From: Cristatella mucedo
Lineage: Eukaryota > Bryozoa > Phylactolaemata > Cristatellidae
Direction of reading: 5' to 3'
NCBI GenBank assembly: GCA_009760855.2
Contig: WPIO01000065.1
Span: forward strand, 571,001-631,000
Length of the DNA: 60,000 bases
The notes under the pieces are model-generated. The model made no database searches, was not told where the DNA came from, and was given only the letters and a program-made list of their open reading frames with translations. The translations under genes and the position numbers were made by a program. Shown here one piece after another: positions 33,684-44,800 of the stretch. Position 1 is the first letter of the stretch. Each line of letters begins with the position of its first letter.

Positions 33684-34304
33684 CTGCTGTGGATGCGGAG
33701 TTGACATGCTAAGGTATGGGCACCGGTCGTCGCTGCCGTGCTCATACTACTGCCGGCGTACCTGCATGCTTTGGTGCAGTACCTACAGCTATAAGTGTTT
33801 CTGATATTTTCGGCGTACCTGCGTGCATTGGTGCAGCACCTACAAGTAACTAGCCGCGCTACAAGGTTCTGGCGTTGCTAGTATTCGTCGCTCGTCGGCT
33901 GAAAGTAGCACTGTCACGAGTGCTGCGTTGGCGTTCTAGCTCTGACCGGCAGTGAAAGCCGCTCTCACCATGTTTGTTACAAGAGAGTTCGAGATCAGCA
34001 CCAGGGAACGCAGCGAAGCCACTGACACCGGCTCGGTTCGCGCCGCCCGCCGCCACCGCCGAGGAGCACTGGCTCTAATCCGCAGGACCTGTGGGCGCAG
34101 GCTGAGCGACGCCGGCGAGAAAGGCCCAGCACTCAAGCATTCGGCCATCGGCGGAGCTCCGCCGCCGGCTAGAGCGGTCCCCTGCCCCCATTTGAATCGG
34201 GGAGGCGCGCAGCGACCAATATCCGCATCGTTGCTAAGCGAAGGGACGCCGCCTCCGGTGCTCTACTGCTGGCCGCGGTCGCCGACGCTTGGCGGGCGGG
34301 CGCC
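33684..34304 (+). promoter_or_regulatory. GC-rich region upstream of GUK1
   Basis: 33755-33788 and 33811-33844 repeat CGGCGTACCTGC..GGTGCAG.ACCTACA; a related copy lies near 14370-14400. From 33860 to the ATG the sequence is CpG-rich and probably contains the GUK1 promoter and 5' UTR. No TATA box or defined start site was recognised. Confidence 0.35.
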
Positions 34305-34413
34305 ATGGCTCGGCGGTCGGTGGTCTTGAGCGGGCCATCGGCCTGTGGCAAGAGTACGCTCCTGAAGAAGCTGATGCAGGCATATCCCAGCGCGTTCGGC
34401 TTCAGCGTTTCAC
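34305..34413 (+). CDS. GUK1: GUK1 exon 1 (P-loop)
   Basis: Encodes residues 1-36, [20 protein letters not shown] and onward to FGFSVS, ending in phase 1 at C|GTGAGT. Family members usually have GPSG.GKST; here the third and fourth loop residues are Ala-Cys. Confidence 0.96.
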
Positions 34414-35453
34414 GTGAGTCACACGGCGCATGCCGGGCGAGAGCCCGAAGCCAGCGCCGACTCCCGCTGTCCACCTAACAGCTACCACCCACCCCTTAGC
34501 CGCTGCTGCGGCCGCCGATGGAAGAAGCATCCCTGGAGCGGAGTACCCCTCGCGGCGCTCGGCGCTCCGTCGTCGGCCTGAGCCGCACTGCTGCACCAGC
34601 TCCGGTGCGCCCCCCCCCCCCCGCTGACAACCACCATAATGTGGAGCTCGGGAAAGAGGCTGGCCGTAGCCTCCTTGACGTGAGCGGTCGCTCGTTCTCT
34701 GCAGATACTACCCGGAGAGCGAGACCCGGTGAAGTCGACGGCAGAGGTGAGAGACGGTGCGCGAATCATCGGTCTTCACGCCCACGATCGGCTGTTGGAA
34801 CCCGCTCGCTGATGAACCGAGCATCGTACTTGGGGGTCAGCTGGCGGGAAGTTAAGGAGAGGGGGAGGCTCGATCTGCGACCGAGTTCGGTGACGGGGAT
34901 GGTGACAGCACGACGTCGAGACGACGCGTTAGTTCGGTAGAGCGTGCATTCTGGGATACGGGCCTCCCGACTCGTAAGCATCTCTAAGCATCGCTCTCGC
35001 TTGCTATATACTTACCGAGAGCTAAAGCGACTGCGAGACGGCTCCACGTCCTCACGAGCGAGCTCCCATTGTTGCCCCGCTCCCCCTCGTCTCGTCCCGC
35101 CTCACCTCGCCCCACATCTCGCCATCATCGCTGCCGCGTATCTGTTCCTTTCGCTTCGCACTTTGTTTCCTTTTTTCTACCGCCGTTGCCGTAAGTGAAA
35201 GCACAAAAAATCCTAGCTGATTAGACAGCCTCTTTTTGTTATAGCGATAGAAGAGCCTTTACGGCTATCACCACTGCTTGCAATGGCAATAATCGAACCA
35301 CGAACATCGCGGTAATGCTCTCGCCAATTTCAAGCATTGATGACGTAAAAGCAGAGAAAGCCAAGTAGGCACAAGGGTGCAAAACAAGAAGTCTCGTGAA
35401 AGCAACCACCTTACCTAGTGTGCCATCACGGCTCATAGGCTACAGGCAGCTTG

Positions 35454-35494
<41 letters not shown>

Positions 35495-38400
35495 ATCTCT
35501 CTCGGCCATTTCCTAAGCTCCACTAGCCTCTGATGAGCCACATTTTCACTACGATAGCCTGTAAAAAAAAGAATTCATCTGTATAGCGCCCTACGAGAAC
35601 TTAATCTCTATTTAGGAACTTCGCACAGTCCCGTAGATTTGTCATGCATTCGAAGGTGTTAACGTGAAAGTGGACCGAGTCTGGTCTTTTCCGAGTAGAT
35701 CCGGGGAGACTAGCAGGTCGCTCGAAAACCGCGACACCACCATTTTTCGACAGCCCAGGGTTGAGCGCTCAACATCGTATCCTTCGGCATCTCAAGCACT
35801 TTCGCACGCCTATTTACTTTCCAGTGTGACTAAAAATTGGCCGCATTCGTAGACACTCGTTGCTGCTTGACATTTTGCACGGTGTATCTCCTTTCTCCTC
35901 TCAGTCGCTCACTGTCAGCATGCTCAGGTGGCACAGCTGCCAATCTTCCTAGCCGTAGCCGTACAGTCACATTATAGCGGCTCCGGAACTAAACTTACTA
36001 GCCCCGAACGCAGCGAACGTGGCGAGCGTCACTCCTGGCACTCCACACGAGTGACAGTTAGCGTCTTAGGCTTGGGCAAAGAGGCTTGGGCAGGGAAGCG
36101 CAGCTAGCGAGTCGTACAAGCTGCACCGACAATTACTGGCGAGGCTCGGGCAGGGAAGTGCAGCTAGCGACTCGTACAAGCTGCACCGACATACGCCGGT
36201 AGGGGCGACGATAGCGGATTGAAATCAATCAAGCGGTGACAGCGATCGAGAACCCCTTTATCACAATCGAAAATCCTAGACCTAAACGTAAAGCTGAAAA
36301 TTCAAAGACGCAGAACGTCGCATATGCGCTACACTAGCCGCGGCCTACCACTGACTGAGCATCGCTATGGATTGCTTTTTATAATGCCTAAACTATGATT
36401 ATGACATACATGGTTCCGAAATAACTATCCTTAAGGTTTCCGTTGCTGCTTTGAGGCTCCTTGATGAATTGCCGCCTGTAATTAGGTACCGTTCACTCGA
36501 GTTATAGGCCCTTCATTTAGCCTCGACTAGACCGGTCACAAATGAGGTGCCTGCGGCTTCTCTTAATCCCCATCAGGTATGCCGAAATTTACTATTTATG
36601 CCTGGAAAATCAACCCGAACGATCGGGTTTGCTGAAGTTAAAATCACCAGCATTTCAATTGGCTGGAGACAGTCGTAGGCCTGCAACTTCAGCTCACGCT
36701 CATAATTTACCTGCGACGATCACAAAGCTAGAACAAGATTAGCGCAGGCAACACAACGAGGAGCAAACTTCTAGCTTATGCTGCTCAAGCTATTGTGATT
36801 TATCGTATTAATTTGAGAAGTCATCTTGCCAATTAAGTCTTGTCTGCAATACGCTCAGTTAGACAGTCTGTGAAATATGATGGATATAATTCAGCAGATC
36901 TCGTGACTGAGCGCACAGCATATACCCACGACCAGATTTTTCAAAGCGTATAGAAAATTGAGGTCGCGTGAATCGGCCGTACATGATGTACAATCCACTT
37001 TCTTTCACTATTCGCTGATTCCGTAACTCAGCCTGAAGTAAGTTGGTTCTCATGCGGGTGCACGAACATCGCGTTAATGCCCTCGCCAATTTCAAGCATT
37101 GATGACGTAAAAGCAGAGAAAGCCAAGTAGGCACAAGGATGCAAAACGAGAAGAAGCTTCCCTAATTCAACCAAAACGAGAAGAAGAGTCGCTGAAACGA
37201 CACAGACAGCTTTAAATTGACCTTCAGCAGTCTCCTCCACCATGAAAGTGCACGTGACGTATAGCGATGTCATCACACTGGAAATTGCCCGAGCACTGGT
37301 CTTCATCTGCCAGCCAAAGAGGTTGACAGCTAGATATCACGCGACTCGTAGTGAAAATATCATCAGCTGCACGATCGCCAGATTAGTCAAGCAGCTCGAT
37401 CAGCGTCGGAGCAGCAGTCCATCAGGCCAGCAGTGTGGGCCGACGCAATAGTGCCTCGAAGAAGTGAGCACAGTTATCGGCCATCGAGCCAGCAGCAACA
37501 GATGGCACCCAGCATCATCACGTCGTCAGCCAAGCCTAAAGCACCAGACGTCTGCATGCTATCTGCAGCCAGTTCGGCGCTCTCGTATGCAAGTCTAACC
37601 TGTTGTTCCCAAGCTATATATCTGGCTCTCCAAATTCCGCACACGTACCTGCAGTCAAGGCCTGAGCCTGTGCTGATTTGGCCATCTTAACGTCTTTGAA
37701 ACCGTCTATATCAATCGTAATAGATCAATTCCTGCTTCAGTCTCACTAGAACGAGTAGAACTCCTACCTTATGTTAGTCTCGTCGTTATTCTTACAATAT
37801 TGTAGGCTATCCGTAGATTTTCATTCTGATGTAGCTGTCACAATCCTCTGCTTTAGATGCAGTGTTCCCTCACCCAAAGCAATAGCACTCAATAAACAAA
37901 CACAGCAATTTAGCTAGATATCCTCGTGGCCATTGGCGGCGGGGAAGGGTAAGCACAGTTACGCAATTCGCTCGAGTTTTGCATAAGCGCTGCTCTGCAA
38001 TTCGCTATAGTTTGATTTAGCACCTCTCCTTGATTCGCCCATGCTCAGCACCAGGGTTGTTCTGAATTTCATATTGTAGGCTGAGCAAGCTGGCAGTTGT
38101 AATCTAATGTAACGCATCTCTGTCCGCAGCGCCGCCGCAGGCAGAGCCACAGTGGCTATGAGCGCAGTTCGCTGGCAGCTTTCGCGGCAGCGTTCTCTCG
38201 AGCAGCGCATGTCTTGCACCCGTCCAGGGTGCAAGACATGCGCTGTAGGCACGCGCTTGCAGCGCGGCTGTAAACGCACTGATAGGCATGCGGCGGATAC
38301 CGCGCTCACCAATGCAGACACAAGATTACTGCTCAGGGTCCACAGCAATTCATCGATACTTCTGACATCAACTGTTACGAACGCCCTGCAGTGGCTCCTG

Positions 38401-41400
38401 AACTAAAGTCATTTAGCCCAAAAGTAGTGCAGGTAATAGGTGCCAGTGCTTGCCGATAGAAGGCAGCTGCTCGTGAAGCTAGCGTCTCGAAGCATGGTTA
38501 ACTAGTCTCAGCCACTGCTCCGGTGCAGGCAGGTGCGATACGATGCGGCTACGATAGCAGAGCACGATAGCGATCAAGATCACCAAAACCTCAATAATAA
38601 AGTCCGAGTTGTTAAAGTAGACAGGAACATGCTAAAGTCAGAGAGCCGCAGCTGCACAGCACCAGCCGTAGCACACCACTGACTACCACCACTACCACCG
38701 ATAGCTTTTCAATACTCACTGGGCGGTATACTACAGCGTGTTCAATTTTTTTTGCTCGAATTCCTATGGTAGATTACCCTCACTCCAGGAATACAAACCG
38801 ATGCGTTGTCACAATAGGTGCTGTACCGAGGGAAGCGTGGCAAATTGCTTAGAGGACGAGCTTTCGCACACCTCGCATGCGTGCTTTCGCTTTCTCGTGA
38901 GTGCAGAAATGCAGCGCATCTTGCACACACACACACACACACACAGACCTGGCATCTAACTAGCTGCAACATGTTGGGGGCGAGGTACTCCTGGTGCAAC
39001 CCTCGCTCTCCCAGTCATGCCGCTGCTGCTACCCGAGCGTCCCGGTCCGGCTCGGTAGGAATAGTGGCGCTAGCGTCTTAGCCGCCATCTGAAGTTCAAA
39101 AAATACTAGATGATTTAATAACCTTTTTGGTATAGCGACAGAAGAGCCTTGACAGCTATCACCACCGCTTGCAGTAGCAATACAGAATTGCCCACCGAAA
39201 GACTCGAACCCGCGACCTTGGTCCCGAGGTCGTGAAAAGCAACCGCCTTACCAACTGTGCCATTACGGCTCACCACCTGCCAGGTCGCCGATTTTTGAAG
39301 GCACCGGAGCTCTCGCACATGCGCTCGCTTCCGTCGTCCGCTCGCTCGGAGAAAGTCAGCTTCTTCGATAAGAGGCTAAACTCTTGCATCCGTCTAGCTG
39401 CCGAGAACACCTCGGCAATACCAGACGCACTCATTCTATCGCAAAAGCTCGCCGCCCGGCGAGCGACGCTTGTGTGAGTGGGGTGTAGATGGACGCTGTC
39501 AATTGCCCTCGGAGAGTCGCGCCTTTTTCGGCCTATCGTAAGCTCTGCTGGCGGAGGTAGCGCGTTGGGCTCTAGCGACGCCGAAGCAGGTGCGCTAGCC
39601 CGCTTCGCTCTACTGCCGGTTGAAGATTACCACTTCGTGGACAGAAAGGCCATGGAGCAGGCAATAGAGAACGGCGACTTCATCGAGCACGCCGAGTACT
39701 CAGGAAACCTGTACGGCACCAGGTAGCAGCGCACTCCTGGCGCTACGTTGCGGTACAGCGTATACAACTTGAGCTTGTCCGATGCTCCAGCCGCCGCCTA
39801 TCTCTGCATTCGGGGCGGGTGGGGCTCGGCGCTCTAGCTGCTTTGGCGACAGCTTAGCGAGCGCGAACGAGCTCACGCTCGCTGCAGCAAATCTGCCGTC
39901 GAGAGTGTCGCCAGGACGGGCAGGATATGCGTCCTCGATGTGGACAGCGAAGGCGTGAAGAGCATCCGGAAGGCGGGCCTGAGCGCGCGTTTCATCTACG
40001 TCGCTCCGCCGAGCGTTAAGAAGCTGGTGAGCGCGAGACGTCGGCGGCTGCGGCCAGGCGGCGAAGACTCGCGACGGCCGCCGCCGCCAATGTGCACCGG
40101 AATGCTGGCTCGCTGCGCGCGTGCCCTATTCGCCGACCTCGAGCTAGCGCGCTTGACTTGTCTCGCGTCTGCTGCCGACGCGTCGCGGCGGATGCTCGCT
40201 TGCTTGGCAGCTCCGTCGGTCCGCGGCCGCCGCGGGCTCCGCAGAGTGCAGCCCGGGCTTGCAGCTGCGCATGCGCAGCGCAGCGAGTGAGCGAGCGTCT
40301 TGGCAGGAGGAGCGGCTGAGGCAGCGGGGCACCGAGGACGAAGAGAGTGTCCGCAGGCGCATGAGCCTCGCCGTCCGCGAAATGGAGTTCGGTGAGCTTG
40401 CGCCAGTGCAGTTCGCTGCAGCCACACGATTCTTACAACCGCTGCCGCCGCCGTTGCTAGCACCGCACCGCTCTCGTGCTGGTACCGCTGTGCCACTGTC
40501 GCCGCTTCAGCGATTTTTGCCACTGCCGCCGCCGCCGCCGCCTCTCCGATATCCCGACGCCACTCGATCGAGCCAGCACGCGCTAGCGCCTATTTAGATT
40601 CCTCGACGCTCTCCGAGACTATGCTGGCCGAGGATGCCGCGGCGGCAGAGGAGCGCAGGCGGCAGAGGAGCGCTGGTGGAAGAGGAGCGCTGGCGGCAGA
40701 GGAGCGCTGGCGGGAGAGGAGCGCAGGCGGCAGAGGAGCGAGCGCAGGCGGCAGAGGAGCGAGCCTCTTTAACGTCAGGTTTATATTTCACTTTCCCTGG
40801 AAAATCTTTGACTGCTAATTTCACGGCTTTTTTATCCCTGTTATTTTAGCGAGTAGATATTTTAGGCGGTGTTACAAGTAACTTCATTCGTTCGCTGTTG
40901 AAGCAGCGTCGAGCCCTTACCCGATTAAAGGTTATCGTTTAACAGTAGCGACATGCTTGTGTCTACTTTACAGAATACGTAAATTGCCTTAAAAAGATAT
41001 TTAGTTCTTGAGGGCGCAATAGAAATATATTATTAATATTATTATAACCATTATTATTATCGTTGCTGCTGTGGGGCTCGCCGCTGGCAGAGAATAGTGT
41101 GCGTGCCGTTTCAGCAACTTCAGGGTCGCTTTAAACTACAGCGGTTGGCTCGGTTTCGGTGCACTGTTTAAAGGCCCAGATTATTGATGCTAGCAAATGT
41201 GAAGGCGACATTAATTTCAATGCTCCCACAGCTATAGTGGGTGTATTATGCTGCAGCCGCGTAGGACAAGCAGTCAAAGTCGCTAGCGGTGTGATAAAAT
41301 GGAGGAAACTCAAATAATGGATGCGCTTTTTCTCTGTGAAAACCTTCGGTTACGAAGCTGCTGCTCTGGTGAGGGAGCGGTGCTAGATTCGTCTTGTCGA

Positions 41401-41720
41401 AGCCGCTGCTTCTGCATCTTAAGAAATGTTGATTTCATGCAATCTTTGACGTGAGGCAGTGGCTACTTGATCAGCAGTGAAGATGAGCATTGCAGGAAGC
41501 TCACAGAATCGTTGGCGTCACCGTTGTAGCAACTCAGCCGCACGTGTACGACCACAAGATAGTAAACGACGACCTGGAAATCGCTTTCGAAAAACTTAGG
41601 GGGATATTGTTTGAGGTCGGTTACAGCGCTGCGCTGGCTGCGAAAGCCTCGGCGTCGCGGCTTCCGCGCGAGCCAGGCAAGGTGCTCTCATTGTATGAGA
41701 CTTCCGCTTTTATTGAATAG
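34305..41720 (+). CDS. GUK1: Guanylate kinase (GMP kinase), six coding exons
   Basis: ATP-dependent conversion of GMP to GDP, cytosolic, in purine salvage. Exons 34305-34413, 34705-34746, 39626-39722, 39888-40026, 40307-40391 and 41530-41720 join in phase to 663 nt (220 residues). The ATG has a strong context (cgccATGG). Visible motifs: P-loop GPSACGKST at residues 10-18, GMP-binding [10 protein letters not shown] 37-46 with Arg40 and Arg43, DYHFV 51-55, [17 protein letters not shown] 67-83 with Glu71 and Tyr80, ICVLDVD 96-102, lid region [17 protein letters not shown] 132-148 and [12 protein letters not shown] 169-180. Spacing follows human GUK1 almost residue for residue up to position 180. 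After that a 35-residue tail is unlike vertebrate GUK1, so the last donor or stop may be misplaced. Intron 2 (4.9 kb) holds SINEs and repeats. Confidence 0.95.
34705..34746 (+). CDS. GUK1: GUK1 exon 2 (HTTR..RPGE)
   Basis: A 42-nt exon, acceptor ctcgttctctgcag, donor AGAG|GTGAGA. It encodes the GMP-phosphate-binding [14 protein letters not shown] segment. Confidence 0.95.
35213..35435 (-). mobile_element. tRNA-derived SINE interrupted by a 93-bp duplicated segment
   Basis: SINE body 35213-35295 and tRNA-like head 35392-35435 in minus orientation. Between them, replacing the box B region, lies a 93-bp segment also found at 37061-37153. It lies in GUK1 intron 2. Confidence 0.85.
35299..35391. 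repeat. 93-bp duplicated segment, copy 1
   Basis: Same length and only four differences from 37061-37153 by eye. Contains TGACGTAA and an open minus-strand frame. Confidence 0.93.
35458..35508. repeat. (CT)n microsatellite
   Basis: About 15 CT units and flanking CT-rich sequence in GUK1 intron 2. Confidence 0.95.
35570..35640 (-). mobile_element. L2 terminal-block fragment
   Basis: Reverse complement of the L2 3' block (CGAGAACTTAATCTCTATTT), about 70 bp only. Confidence 0.65.
36081..36190. repeat. 60-bp tandem duplication
   Basis: Two 50-bp matched blocks (36081-36130 and 36141-36190) at exact 60-bp period, differing at three positions; each ends TCGTACAAGCTGCACCGAC. Confidence 0.95.
36195..37060. 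other. GUK1 intron 2, no recognised feature
   Basis: Ordinary intronic sequence. Confidence 0.4.
37061..37153. repeat. 93-bp duplicated segment, copy 2
   Basis: Partner of 35299-35391. Here it is not inside a SINE. The minus strand is open from 37306 to 37028. Confidence 0.93.
38203..38245. repeat. Perfect 19-bp inverted repeat with 5-nt loop
   Basis: Arm CAGCGCATGTCTTGCACCC (38203-38221), loop GTCCA, perfect complementary arm 38227-38245. Weaker outer complementarity (CGCCGCA.GC) suggests a larger fold-back. GUK1 intron 2. Confidence 0.95.
38924..38945. repeat. (CA)n microsatellite
   Basis: About ten CA units. Confidence 0.9.
39107..39272 (-). mobile_element. tRNA-derived SINE
   Basis: Well-preserved minus-strand copy: box B GGGTTCGAGTC (minus) at 39201-39211, box A region 39246-39264, full body ending in the reverse complement of AAATCATCTAG. 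350 bp upstream of GUK1 exon 3. Confidence 0.92.
39626..39722 (+). CDS. GUK1: GUK1 exon 3
   Basis: Encodes [20 protein letters not shown] and [13 protein letters not shown] with the GMP-binding Glu and Tyr. Acceptor ccggttgaag has a weak pyrimidine tract; donor CCAG|GTAGCA. Confidence 0.95.
39888..40026 (+). CDS. GUK1: GUK1 exon 4
   Basis: Encodes residues 84-129, with [20 protein letters not shown] and [12 protein letters not shown], the central beta-strand and the lead-in to the lid. Acceptor gctcgctgcag, donor CTG|GTGAGC. Confidence 0.95.
40307..40391 (+). CDS. GUK1: GUK1 exon 5 (lid)
   Basis: Encodes [20 protein letters not shown] and LAVREMEF, the Arg-rich ATP lid. Acceptor gcgtcttggcag, donor TTCG|GTGAGC, phase 1. 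Confidence 0.95.
40632..40768. repeat. 18-bp minisatellite in GUK1 intron 5
   Basis: About seven units of GCTGGCGGCAGAGGAGCG with A/G variants; open in several frames as Arg/Ala/Gly/Glu-rich chance ORFs. Confidence 0.95.
40950..41060 (+). mobile_element. L2 terminal-block fragment
   Basis: Degenerate plus-strand L2 3' block (TTAGTTCTTGAGGGCGCAAT) with a TATTATTAATATTATTATAA tail. GUK1 intron 5. Confidence 0.75.
41530..41720 (+). CDS. GUK1: GUK1 exon 6 (terminal exon)
   Basis: After acceptor accgttgtag the frame gives [20 protein letters not shown] and KLRGILFEV, matching the family's FD.VI.ND.L..A...L block. The acceptor choice is fixed by phase with exon 5. The remaining 30-odd codons to TAG at 41718-41720 are unlike the family and may be lineage-specific or the result of a missed donor. 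Confidence 0.9.
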
Positions 41721-41874
41721 GCTTTCACCTTCTGCGACAGTAGTAGTGGAGCTCGCTGTTTGGGCACACCAAGTTTAACGTACCGGAGGTGGCTAGAATT
41801 CGACTGATGTAATTACAGGTGTATATATATATATCTAGAAAGTTATTGAAGTTTTTAACTTGAATATATGCATT

Positions 41875-44800
41875 AGCCGGCGGTGTCCTGCCCTGCCGGT
41901 GTCGCGGGTACTACCCGGGCATCCCGGTACCGGAACAGGTACCACATAGCTTACGAGCCCGTAATGGCGTCAGAGACGCAGAGCCGCCTCAGTGCCGTTC
42001 TCTCTGCACGTCGGATGCCGAGGTCCACCAGGTATTGTTTGGCCACCATATAGCTGCCGAGAGCCCCTACCACGAAGGGCCTCACCGTTGCCGACCGATA
42101 GCCAGCGGTCAGGAAAAATCAGGCAATAGCCGCATTATTATCTATCTTGTTCCGGGCCGCCACCGTTGGAGCATCATCGCTGCCTTCGAACGGCACCGTA
42201 TATCAGCAATTACAATATCGGTGCCAATGTCTATCCCCAAGTCCGGTTTGAGAGCTGGAACACCGGCAAGCGGGAGGGTATTGCATACTAACATGCAGGT
42301 GAGCACGGTGGCCGGAAGAGCTACAATTTGGCGGCCCAGAACCAGGTTGTGTCTCACTGTGATTGCATGCAGCTTTGGCCGGCAGTTGCTCAGCACGAGG
42401 CAAACGGTCTCTGCCTCCATATGGCTTAGGAGGCAACTGGTAACCATCTCTGGGTATGCACGACTCCTAGCAGCAGCCACTTGCAGCACGTTCAGGCGAG
42501 TTTGGTGGACGATCCGCCTAGCCCGGAACGACAGGCCTAGACCAATGGTCTGAAAGTGACTGTGGGCGAATACATCAGTGGCTAGGCAGTGGCTGACCCT
42601 GCCCTGTGCAGGCTGGGCCACCCATGACCGGCTTTCCAGCAGCCTGGCGAGCTACCGCAGCTTCACGATAACTACTCGCGTCACGACCCAGTGCTCGATG
42701 CTACGAAGGTCGGTGGACGCAGCCAGAACTTCAGGGCCGGCCATCGAGAGGCGGCAGGAGAGCCGCGCGAGGCGTTTATTAGCGTCCTACGCATCGAGAT
42801 CGAGCCCACCCGGTTGCCAGGGCCGACAGCTGCTTGGCTCAGTTACAGCGAACGGCCCACGTTGAACGACTGTGTGCCATCTAAGCTGGCGACGGTTCAG
42901 CTGAGGCGGTGGTGGCGATTTGACGGGCCTACGCGTCGGACAAGCGCAGCAGGCGACAGGCTAGCGCAGGACGTAGGATTCAGGCATTCCTCCCTAAACA
43001 GACCAATACAAGGCCACCAGCGGAGTGAGGTTCGAACGGGAAGTGCGCCCTCAAAAATTTCAGAAGACCGCACGCAAAGCGACACAGCTCTATCAGGGCG
43101 TTATCGGCTGGCTGCAGGGCAGCCTGAGGCTCGGGCCGCGCCCGAAAAAGTTAGTCGTGCCACGGCAGGAGGAAAGTCAGCAGGGCGTCGAGCTTTTGCA
43201 AAGGAGAGAGAAGCTGGCCTGCAACAGTTAAATGTCCCTTGCGAGGGAAGAACAGGCCTTCTCTATTTCAGCCCTCGGCGCCTGAGACCCCGTGGGGCTA
43301 AGAGGTAGGTCTCGGACTCGTTCTCCTGTGGCCGTGCAGGGTGATTACGGAGGGCACGGCTTCGCACCCTTGCAGGGGACCACAGTGTACTTGGCCAGAC
43401 GGAACTGCACGCCGAGCGACGACGCAGCCTGTTCAGCTGCAGACACGAGTGCCTGCAGACCAGACGAGATGCCTGAGAATAAGGCGAGGTCATCCACCAC
43501 AGCACAGACCGACAGGGAGATTCCACCAAGCTGTAAGCAGGACTCGTGCATGCTGGCGGAGAGTCTGACGACTGGTTCCATCGCCAGATCAAGATGATCG
43601 GCGGCAGAGAGTCGCCCTGCCGGACGCCGGCAGTCGTAGGAAACGCTACCTGCGGCTTGTCATGCACCCGTAGCTCCAGGAGCGAGCCGGCGTAGAGGCG
43701 CTCAACGAACCTGCAGAAGCTCTCATCCACTCAGGCATGCCGATGCATACGGAGCAGCGAGACATTCGAGATTCTGCTGAAGGCATTCTGCAGGAATGCC
43801 GAGTACAAAGTGCCAGCGCCCTGCCGATCTTTGGCCTCGTCGAAGGTGCTCTTTACAAGAAAGTCAGTTGCTCTAGGCACCCTCACACCCGGAACACAGC
43901 CCTTTTGCTGCGGTGACAACAACCACAGCCACCTGCGAACTTGCACAGCCTCTCGACCAGACAGCCCGACAGCAGCTCGCACAGCGTGGGCAAGAGCGTG
44001 GTTGGGCGGAAGTTACTGGGCATGCTTGAGTCGCCCTTCTTGTGGATAAGGATCGTGAAACCCGTTTTTCAACGGGAAAGAACGTCCCTAAGTTAAGGCG
44101 TCCGTTCAGGATGCAAACAATGAGTATGCACCCCGGGTCGACGAGACGAAAGTGGCCGTATTCCAGGCGGTCGGCTCCCGGAGACTTGTTTCGGGCTCTA
44201 TGAAGGCGGGCTTCGACGTCCTCCTCCGAAAGCAGCGACATCAGGCGGGGTTACTGAGCTGGGTGAGGAGGTATGGTCCGGGCAAGTAGAGTGTGCAGAA
44301 TGTCACTGTCAACATGCCGGGCCTGCAACTCAGCCTCTCAGTCGGAGTGGCAGGCTGCTAGGTTACCAGCGAAGTAGCGTGGGCGTGGCCACGCCCACAG
44401 TGTCGTTCCTCCCCGTCGGACTCACGCCGCTCCAATCGGCCAACGGGCGCGCTGAGTGCCACCTCAATAGGCGCTGCAGTTGGACCGTATCGGCTGACTA
44501 AGCTGGATTAAATTGCAACGGGTCAGCTGTGGTCGCCTGACCCGCTAGTCCTGAAGCGAAGGCACTTTCTGCCTGTTCGTCGACCTGTATCCATACGCAC
44601 GCTATCCACTCGCTCTCCCTACTTCTCACTCACTTCCTCTTCTCTCCTCTACTGGCACTCCAGAGCTGTTCCGACGACAGCTTCTACACCCATATGTACT
44701 CTTGCACGCTCGTGTTGCCTGCGTATAATGCAATGCAGCCATCGTTGTTAGCACCGTAACTGGCTTGTAGGGGAAGCGTTCATCTTCGTCGCGCCGCCGC

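Noticed and set aside
34430-34940. Overlapping 65-140 codon frames around GUK1 exon 2
   Set aside because: GC-rich DNA gives open frames on all strands; only 34705-34746 matches guanylate kinase with correct splice phase.
40621-40849. Arg/Gln/Ser/Gly-repeat frames
   Set aside because: Produced by the 18-bp minisatellite in GUK1 intron 5.
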